12,554 bases of DNA, taken from Oscillospiraceae bacterium. Its GTDB lineage: Bacteria > Bacillota > Clostridia > Oscillospirales > Acutalibacteraceae. This document shows positions 8,601 through 12,554 of this stretch, one piece after another; the first letter of the stretch is position 1, and each line of letters starts with the position of its first letter. The notes under the pieces were generated by a model. That model was not told the DNA's origin. It did not search any database and was given only the letters and a program-made list of their open reading frames with translations. The translations under genes and the position numbers were made by a program. Location of the stretch: contig CACXFE010000049.1 in the NCBI GenBank assembly GCA_902766855.1, positions 1 to 12,554 on the forward strand, in the 5' to 3' direction.

Positions 8601-9336
8601 GCGTGACGCGGGCGCCGAGGCGGAGATCTTAGTGATCAACAACCGCTCTCCGCAAGGGATCGCGCGCAGTGTTGAACAGTTTGCCGAAAAACTTGCAGGC
8701 GCTCAAATGATTTTCGTTCCGGGCGGGTTCTCCGGCGGGGACGAGCCGGACGGAAGCGGAAAATTCATCACGGCGTTTTTCCGTAATGCGGCGATCAAGC
8801 AGGGGGTAACCGATCTGCTTGAAAAACGCGACGGTTTGATCTGCGGCATTTGCAACGGCTTCCAGGCGCTGATCAAATTGGGGCTGGTGCCGTACGGGAA
8901 AATCATCGAAACCGATGAATCCTGTCCCACGCTGACCTTCAACACGATCGCACGGCATCAATCCCGCATGGTGCGCACCCGGGTGGTTTCCAACCTGTCG
9001 CCGTGGCTTTCGCTGGCGCGGGTTGGAGAAATCTGCAATGTGCCGATCTCGCACGGGGAAGGCCGCTTCCTTGCAAGCGAGGAACTGGTCAGGCAGTTGG
9101 CGGCTAACGGTCAGATCGCTACCCAGTATGTGGATCTTTCCGGGCATGCCACCAACGATGTGCATTTCAATCCGAATGATTCGGTGTACGCCATTGAAGG
9201 CATTACTTCGCCGGACGGCCGTGTTTTCGGAAAAATGGGGCATAGCGAACGCATCGGACACGGACTTTACAAAAATGTACCGGGCGAAACGGATCTGCAT
9301 ATTTTCGAAGCGGCGGTAAAATATTTTAAAGGATAA
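5644..9336 (+). CDS. purL: Phosphoribosylformylglycinamidine synthase, long single-chain PurL
   Basis: PurL converts FGAR to FGAM with ATP and glutamine. This 1230-residue form fuses what Bacillus encodes as PurS, PurL and PurQ, as in the E. coli enzyme (about 1295 residues). An N-terminal PurS-like domain (VYRVFVEKK onward) leads to the linker with YWSDHCRHTTF (W218, H221, H224), then the synthetase core with THNHPTEIEPFGG (H316), GATGRDGCGGATGSS at about 440-455 and GGKDSMSGTF near 766. The class I glutaminase spans about 965-1230: PAFPGTNCEYDS, PGGFSGGDEPDGSG, nucleophile C1070 in CGICNGFQ, and H1200/E1202 in MGHSER. The whole triad is present. SD AGGAG (5633-5637) lies 6 nt before ATG 5644, inside purD. 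It is the last gene before the terminator. Confidence 0.98.
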   Translation: MVYRVFVEKKRELAAEAKALLNDAVSLLGIRGLTGVRVINRYDAEEISEELFEYAKKTVFSEPQLDLVYDAIEDTGAAHFAVEYLPGQFDQRADSAAQCIQIISKGDRPLIRTAKVYVLEGKVSAAEVAEIKKYVINPVEAREAAEEKPETLKIRYDLPESVETLNGFCALDRAGLRDFTARYSLAMDEDDVAFCQEYFRSEQRDPTITEIRMIDTYWSDHCRHTTFLTVIDGVTFEDPLLQKTFEEYLEVRHRLNRTKPICLMDLATIAVKALKQAGKLEKLDESEEINACTVKINVTVDGVEEPWLLLFKNETHNHPTEIEPFGGAATCIGGAIRDPLSGRAYVYGAMRVTGAADPLTPIENTIQGKLPQRKIVTTAAAGYSSYGNQIGLATGIVDEIYHPGYAAKRMEIGAVIAATPAENVRREVPQPGDVVILLGGATGRDGCGGATGSSKSHTVSSLETCGAEVQKGNAPEERKLQRLFRNKTACRMIKRCNDFGAGGVSVAIGELADGLEIDLNAVPKKYEGLDGTELAISESQERMAVVVDPADADAFIALADQENLNAVPVAVVKEEPRLVMNWNGKKIVNISREFLNSNGAEKRITITAARSLPYQKTVSGGFADQYFDLAEDLNICSKRGLSERFDSTIGAGTVLMPFGGKYQLTPIQAMVQKIPVEQKHTDDCSFMAFGYNPFITEKSPYHGAYLAVVESVCKLIATGAAFRDVYLTFQEYFEHPGKDGKRWGQPLSALLGAFKAQMELGIGAIGGKDSMSGTFDDLDVPPTLVSFAVTTGKTDQIVSPEWKTAGHRAYLLCAEFDENGLPVTSSLVALFDRVTGLLRSGKAVACATPGIGGVAEAVMKMCFGNMLGFAFDPDFSLDDLFGYHYASFLVETTEPLDNALLIGTVTDDGKISRNGETLLLSDLLGRYEGKLESVYSCNITKEVKPIEDFSFTAGIPKAPAIKTAKPKVLIPAFPGTNCEYDSAKAMRDAGAEAEILVINNRSPQGIARSVEQFAEKLAGAQMIFVPGGFSGGDEPDGSGKFITAFFRNAAIKQGVTDLLEKRDGLICGICNGFQALIKLGLVPYGKIIETDESCPTLTFNTIARHQSRMVRTRVVSNLSPWLSLARVGEICNVPISHGEGRFLASEELVRQLAANGQIATQYVDLSGHATNDVHFNPNDSVYAIEGITSPDGRVFGKMGHSERIGHGLYKNVPGETDLHIFEAAVKYFKG

Positions 9337-9343
9337 CGATTAA

Positions 9344-9384
9344 AAAAACACCTTTCGTTCATGATATGAATGAGAGGTGTTTTT
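9344..9384 (+). terminator. Intrinsic terminator of the pur operon
   Basis: An inverted repeat of two 19-nt arms (9344-9362 and 9366-9384) flanks a 3-nt loop (GAT). All 19 positions pair, two as G-T wobbles (9354/9374 and 9357/9371). The outer five pairs are A-T and end in TTTTT at 9380-9384, so the functional structure would be the CACCT...AGGTG stem followed by a short U tract. It begins 8 nt after the purL stop. The A run on the left makes it potentially bidirectional. The right arm also carries the SD of the following gene. Confidence 0.85.
9373..9379 (+). promoter_or_regulatory. Shine-Dalgarno of the PBP gene, embedded in the terminator hairpin
   Basis: AGAGGTG at 9373-9379 is complementary to the 16S anti-SD and lies 8 nt before ATG 9388, which decides that start. 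The same bases pair with 9349-9355 in the terminator stem, so transcripts entering from purL would have the site hidden in the hairpin. Only RNAs starting within the hairpin, or with the structure disrupted, would expose it fully. No convincing promoter is visible in the 51 nt between purL and the PBP gene. Confidence 0.6.
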
Positions 9385-9387
9385 GAT

Positions 9388-10977
9388 ATGGATCGATCGT
9401 TTTCCAAGCGCTGCGTGATATGCTTCTTTTTCATTGCCGTTCTGTTTTTTATCTGCATCTTGCGGGTGGCGGTCTGCTCGGTTTCGGATGTCGCCGCGGT
9501 ACAGGAACGGCAAAGCAGTTACCGATTATCTGCCGGCCGTGTGCGCGGCACGATTTACGACTGCCATCTTGTCCCGCTTACCAATTCCGAAAGTGAAACG
9601 GTGGCGGCGGTTTCTCCCACGCCGCGCGCCGTTACGGCAATCAGCGAAGTGCTGGAAGGGGAGGAACTGCAAAATGTGCTGGAACGCCTGTCTTCCGGCA
9701 AGCCGGTTTTATGCACGGTGCCGCACGCGATCGAATGCGACGGGATCGCCTGCACAACGGTTTATCGGGAATCGGTGCAAAACACGGCGGTGCATTTGCT
9801 CGGTTACACGGATGACAGCGGACACGGCGTGTCGGGGATCGAAAAGGCCTATGACGATTATCTGTATTCCGGGGAAGAAGTATCTTTTGTCTACACCGTC
9901 AACGGCTTGGGCGGGATCCTGGAAGGGGTAGCGCCGAACATCGAAAACAATACCGCCAAAGTGGCGGGCGGCGTGGTAACAACGCTGGACATCAATATTC
10001 AAAACATTGCCGAACAAGAGGCGCAGGCGCTTGCGACCGGGGCGGTGGTTGTGGCGGAATGCGAAACCGGAAAAATCCGCGCCATGGTCAGCCGCCCGGC
10101 GTTTGAGGCGGCAAATCGCGCGGCATACCTGAACGCCCCCGATTCACCGTTTTTAAACCGCGCGCTGGCGGCTTACAATGTCGGTTCGGTTTTTAAACCT
10201 TGCGTGGCGGCGGCGGGGCTCGAAAGCGGAAACGGGGAGTTTTGCTATGAATGCACCGGCAGTTTTTATATTATCGACCGGGATTTTCGCTGCCATAAAA
10301 GGGACGGGCACGGTCTGATGAATTTAAAAAGCGGGCTTGCCAATTCCTGCAATACCTTTTTTTATAATTTTGCTTTTTTGATCGGCGAGGAAAATATTCG
10401 CAAGATGGCGGCCGGCCTGAACTTCGGGTCCTCCTTCTTGATCGGACGGGATCTTGCCTGCGCGCCCGGCAGTCTGCCTGATCGCCAAACCCTTTCAAAC
10501 GCGGCGCAACTTGCCAATTTCAGCATCGGGCAGGGGGCGCTTTCGGTAAGCCCGGTTGCCATGTTGAATCTGTATTCCGCCATTGCTTCCGGCGGCGGAT
10601 ATCGGCTGCCTTCGGTGATAGAGGGCACCTTGGAAAACGGGGACTTAACGCCGTATCCATCCGGCAAGATCACCCGCGTGATGAGCGAAAAAACCGCCGC
10701 GATCCTGCGGGAAGATCTGGCGGCGGTGATCAGCGAAGGCACCGGCTCTTCCGCCGCGCCGGAAACGGTTTCCGCCGCCGGTAAAACCGCCACGGCACAG
10801 ACCGGGAAAACGGCAAACGGCAAAGAAATCTGCGAAGGCTGGTTCTGCGGGTTCTTCCCGTGCGAGCAACCGCGCTATACCGTGATCGTTTTTTCTGAAA
10901 ATACCGACCGGCAATCTGCCGGCTGCGGTGAGATTTTTGCCCGCATCGCCGATCGCATTACCGCGTTAAAGGGTTGA
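9388..10977 (+). CDS. Class B penicillin-binding protein (FtsI/PbpA-type transpeptidase)
   Basis: This is a predicted D,D-transpeptidase that cross-links peptidoglycan outside the membrane. From ATG 9388 it has 529 residues. A short cytoplasmic tail with K7-R8 precedes one membrane segment (about 9-30), then comes RGTIYD (53-58), corresponding to the class B RGxIxDRNG motif but continuing CHLVPL. GHGVSGIEKAYDDYL (145-159) is typical of the pedestal/linker. The transpeptidase domain has S267-V-F-K270 (nucleophile serine), S320-C-N (SxN) and K466-T-A in GKTATAQTG, where the third motif is normally KTG. FSIGQGALSVSPVAM lies near 378-392. It is short for the class and has no PASTA domains, so it resembles PbpA or a minimal FtsI rather than a typical SpoVD; the precise subfamily is unresolved. 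The ATG at 9370 would lie inside the hairpin and has no SD. Confidence 0.9.
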   Translation: MDRSFSKRCVICFFFIAVLFFICILRVAVCSVSDVAAVQERQSSYRLSAGRVRGTIYDCHLVPLTNSESETVAAVSPTPRAVTAISEVLEGEELQNVLERLSSGKPVLCTVPHAIECDGIACTTVYRESVQNTAVHLLGYTDDSGHGVSGIEKAYDDYLYSGEEVSFVYTVNGLGGILEGVAPNIENNTAKVAGGVVTTLDINIQNIAEQEAQALATGAVVVAECETGKIRAMVSRPAFEAANRAAYLNAPDSPFLNRALAAYNVGSVFKPCVAAAGLESGNGEFCYECTGSFYIIDRDFRCHKRDGHGLMNLKSGLANSCNTFFYNFAFLIGEENIRKMAAGLNFGSSFLIGRDLACAPGSLPDRQTLSNAAQLANFSIGQGALSVSPVAMLNLYSAIASGGGYRLPSVIEGTLENGDLTPYPSGKITRVMSEKTAAILREDLAAVISEGTGSSAAPETVSAAGKTATAQTGKTANGKEICEGWFCGFFPCEQPRYTVIVFSENTDRQSAGCGEIFARIADRITALKG

Positions 10978-11003
10978 CAAAAGCGCCTGTTATCGTTTAT
11001 AAT
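10974..11003 (+). promoter_or_regulatory. Sigma-A-type promoter for the aquaporin-cyclophilin unit
   Basis: TTGACA (10974-10979) and TATAAT (10998-11003) are both perfect consensus hexamers with an 18-bp spacer. The -35 box overlaps the TGA stop of the PBP gene (10975-10977). Predicted transcription begins near 11010, leaving a leader of about 34 nt before the aquaporin start. No terminator lies between the PBP gene and this promoter, so read-through from the PBP gene is also possible. Confidence 0.88.
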
Positions 11004-11043
11004 AAGTATGGTTTCCAAAATATAACAATAAAGGGGAAATGAC

Positions 11044-11718
11044 ATGATGGCAATTTTGAAGAAATCTCTGGCGGAATTTATCGGTACCTTTGTGTTGGTT
11101 CTTTTTGCCTGCGGTACAGCGGCGGTTGTCGGCTGTAATGTGGCGGATCCCAATGTGGCCTATTTGCTGACTGCGCTTTCCTTCGGGCTTGTGATTGTGG
11201 CAATGGCGTATTCCATCGGAAATGTTTCCGGTTGCCATATCAATCCCGCGGTTTCGATTGCAATGCTCGTCAGCGGTAAAATGTCTTTCAAAGATTTTAT
11301 TTGCTATGTGATCGCACAGTTTTTAGGTGCGATTGCCGGCGCGGCAGTTCTCGGCGCTTTGGTCGGCTGGGATTGCGGCTTCGGTGCCAACGGCCTTTAT
11401 GACGGGAGTGTGCTGAAATCCCTGATTGTTGAAATCATTCTCACTTGTGTGTTTGTTTTGGCGATCCTCGGGGTTACTTCCAAAGCGGAAAACAGCAAAG
11501 TAGCCGGCCTTGTGATCGGGTTTACCCTCACACTGGTGCATATCTTCGGCATTCACTTCACGGGCACTTCGGTCAATCCCGCGCGCTCCTTCGGGCCTGC
11601 TTTGTTCGCCGGCGGCGACGCACTCACCAATGTATGGGTGTTCATTGTGGCTCCGCTGATCGGCGGCGTGCTTGCGGCACTCATTTGGAAAGTACTTGCC
11701 GGTAAAGAAACCGAATAA
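11044..11718 (+). CDS. MIP-family water channel, AqpZ-type aquaporin
   Basis: This is an integral membrane channel of 224 residues with six predicted membrane helices and two half-helices. It opens with AEFIGTFVLVLFACG (10-24), the usual AqpZ-like start. Both NPA boxes are intact: N67-P68-A69 in GCHINPAV and N178-P179-A180 in GTSVNPARS. Aligned by eye to E. coli AqpZ (F43, H174, T183, R189), the selectivity-filter residues are F47, H166, T175 and R181, which is the water-selective set rather than the glycerol set (W, G, F, R). C64, next to the first NPA box, is a glycine in AqpZ. SD AAGGGG (11031-11036) is 7 nt from ATG 11044 and 10 nt from the adjacent ATG 11047, so either could start the protein. 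The cyclophilin gene follows after 24 nt. Confidence 0.94.
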   Translation: MMAILKKSLAEFIGTFVLVLFACGTAAVVGCNVADPNVAYLLTALSFGLVIVAMAYSIGNVSGCHINPAVSIAMLVSGKMSFKDFICYVIAQFLGAIAGAAVLGALVGWDCGFGANGLYDGSVLKSLIVEIILTCVFVLAILGVTSKAENSKVAGLVIGFTLTLVHIFGIHFTGTSVNPARSFGPALFAGGDALTNVWVFIVAPLIGGVLAALIWKVLAGKETE

Positions 11719-11742
11719 GCGCAATTTCACAGGAGGAACAAG

Positions 11743-12339
11743 ATGGCAGCATTTCAGATCACACCGCCCGTTGCGGGGGATACGGTAGCGATTTTCCATA
11801 CCAACTCAGGGGATATTAAGGTGAAACTGTTTCCCAAAGAAACCCCGAAAACCTTTGAAAACTTTGTTACCCATGCGAAAAACGGTTATTACAACGGGTT
11901 GATTTTCCACCGTGTTATCAAGGATTTTATGATCCAGGGGGGCGACCCGATGGGGACAGGAATCGGCGGCGAATCCATTTGGGGCGGCAAGTTTGAAGAC
12001 GAATTTTCACCCTTGCTTCACAACCTGCGCGGCGCGCTTTCCATGGCAAACGCCGGGCCGAATACCAATGGCAGCCAATTTTTTATCGTGCAGGCGAAAG
12101 AAGCGCCTTCCCAAATGCTTGAACAGATGAAAGGGCTGGAAGACAGGGGATTCCCGGCGGAGATTACGGAGGCCTATGCGCAGTTAGGCGGCACGCCGTG
12201 GCTGGATTTTAGACACACGGTTTTCGGCCAGGTTTACGAAGGCATGGATACGGTTGACGCGATCGCCGAAACGGAAACGGTCAATGATAAACCGACAAAC
12301 GATGTTGTCATTCACTCCATTGAAATTATCACGATTTAA
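11743..12339 (+). CDS. Cyclophilin-type peptidyl-prolyl cis-trans isomerase
   Basis: This 198-residue protein has no signal peptide or membrane segment, so it is probably cytoplasmic and acts as a protein-folding catalyst. Counterparts of human cyclophilin A active-site residues are visible: R57 in FHRVI (R55), Q65 in IQGGDP (Q63), Q112 and F114 in SQFFIV (Q111, F113), W153 in WLDFRHTVFG (W121) and H158 (H126). Between SQFFIV and WLD lies an extra stretch of roughly 30 residues (about 118-150), absent from minimal cyclophilins and, from memory, common in clostridial ones. SD AGGAGG (11731-11736) is 6 nt before ATG 11743. The 24-nt gap to the aquaporin gene, with no terminator, indicates one transcript; no functional link between the two is evident. 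Confidence 0.95.
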   Translation: MAAFQITPPVAGDTVAIFHTNSGDIKVKLFPKETPKTFENFVTHAKNGYYNGLIFHRVIKDFMIQGGDPMGTGIGGESIWGGKFEDEFSPLLHNLRGALSMANAGPNTNGSQFFIVQAKEAPSQMLEQMKGLEDRGFPAEITEAYAQLGGTPWLDFRHTVFGQVYEGMDTVDAIAETETVNDKPTNDVVIHSIEIITI

Positions 12340-12352
12340 GTTTATGATCGGG

Positions 12353-12386
12353 TTCGGCGGGGCACCAAAGAGGCGGCTCCGCCGAA
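12353..12386 (+). terminator. Putative terminator hairpin after the cyclophilin gene
   Basis: TTCGGCGG (12353-12360) pairs perfectly with CCGCCGAA (12379-12386), and three inner pairs (one G-T) extend the stem to 11 bp around a 12-nt loop. The stem lies 13 nt after the stop. The following run is only TTTC, so the U tract is weak and the call is tentative, although position and GC content fit a terminator. Confidence 0.5.
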
Positions 12387-12390
12387 TTTC

Positions 12391-12450
12391 AAAAAATATT
12401 TTAAAAAAATGCAAAAAAGTCTTGATTTTGGTTGCCGGATATTGTATAAT
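12391..12450 (+). promoter_or_regulatory. Promoter of tRNA-Leu with UP-element-like A/T tract
   Basis: TTGATT (12422-12427, 4 of 6 to consensus) and TATAAT (12445-12450, 6 of 6) are 17 bp apart. Start of transcription is predicted near 12457, about 12 nt before the tRNA. Upstream lies an extreme A/T stretch (12391-12418), with A6 at 12413-12418 at about -44 to -39, where the proximal alpha-CTD subsite sits. The block 12392-12402 matches the core of the E. coli UP consensus AAAWWTWTTTT but lies about 8-9 nt farther upstream than in E. coli. Confidence 0.8.
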
Positions 12451-12468
12451 ACCAAAGTCCGATATTTT

Positions 12469-12554
12469 GCCGGAATGATGGAATTGGCAGACGTGCTGGA
12501 CTCAAAATCCAGTGGTAGCGATACCGTGCGGGTTCGACCCCCGCTTCCGGCACC
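12469..12554 (+). tRNA. tRNA-Leu (anticodon CAA), window ends within the CCA
   Basis: The acceptor stem GCCGGAA (12469-12475) pairs with TTCCGGC (12545-12551). The anticodon stem CTGGA (12496-12500) pairs with TCCAG (12508-12512) around loop CTCAAAA, giving anticodon CAA at 12503-12505, which reads UUG. A class II variable arm follows, with GGTA/TACC closed by the GNRA-like loop GCGA, and then the T arm GCGGG-TTCGACC-CCCGC. The discriminator is A12552, followed by CC; the final A of a probably encoded CCA is one base beyond the window. Confidence 0.97.

Noticed and set aside
9293..9322. Possible PBP promoter with TAAAAT (9317-9322) as -10
   Set aside because: No acceptable -35 hexamer lies 16 to 18 bp upstream (best is TCTGCA), and the A/T richness at the end of purL makes a chance match likely.
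9370..9387. ATG at 9370 as the start of the PBP gene
   Set aside because: It sits in the right arm of the terminator hairpin with no SD before it, while ATG 9388 has AGAGGTG 8 nt upstream and begins just before the membrane segment.
1..12554. Search for a novel defence, mobile or CRISPR-like system
   Set aside because: Every coding region is a recognisable core-metabolism, cell-wall, channel or folding gene. I saw no repeat array, transposase, integrase, attachment repeat or unexplained long gap; the tRNA at the edge could be an integration site, but nothing in the window shows it.

Overview
The window reads as a chromosomal segment of an anaerobic Firmicute, most likely a gut-type member of Clostridia (Oscillospirales/Christensenellales-like). 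This is inferred from tightly packed genes with strong GGAGG-type ribosome binding sites, a de novo purine operon of clostridial composition (Fe-S-type PurF, archaeal-type PurO, stand-alone AICAR transformylase, long single-chain PurL), and sigma-A-like TTGACA/TATAAT promoters. No species can be named from sequence alone. All supported genes are on the + strand.

Region 1 (1-9336) is the distal part of a purine operon: purF (3' part only), purM, purN, purO, purH (transformylase domain only), purD, purL. Neighbouring genes overlap by 4 to 11 nt or are separated by 10 to 13 nt, so translational coupling is likely. Together they cover PRPP to phosphoribosylamine (PurF), GAR (PurD), FGAR (PurN), FGAM (PurL), AIR (PurM), and the last two steps AICAR to FAICAR (PurH domain) to IMP (PurO). 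The middle genes (purE/K, purC, purB) are not in the window. The last two steps, done by one bifunctional PurH in most bacteria, are here done by two separate adjacent genes.

Region 2 (9337-10977): the pur operon ends in a 19-bp-stem hairpin with a T run. The next gene, a membrane-anchored class B penicillin-binding protein, starts immediately after it, and its Shine-Dalgarno lies in the 3' arm of that hairpin.

Region 3 (10974-12386): a sigma-A-type promoter whose -35 box overlaps the PBP stop codon drives an AqpZ-type aquaporin followed 24 nt later by a cytoplasmic cyclophilin (peptidyl-prolyl isomerase), ending in a GC-rich hairpin.

Region 4 (12390-12554): a consensus-like promoter with an A/T-rich UP-element-like upstream region precedes tRNA-Leu(CAA), which runs to the window edge. 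No gap exceeds 300 bases. I see no CRISPR array, insertion sequence, phage gene, toxin-antitoxin pair or defence system. The most interesting items are the split, mixed-ancestry PurH function and the hairpin shared between the pur terminator and the PBP translation start.
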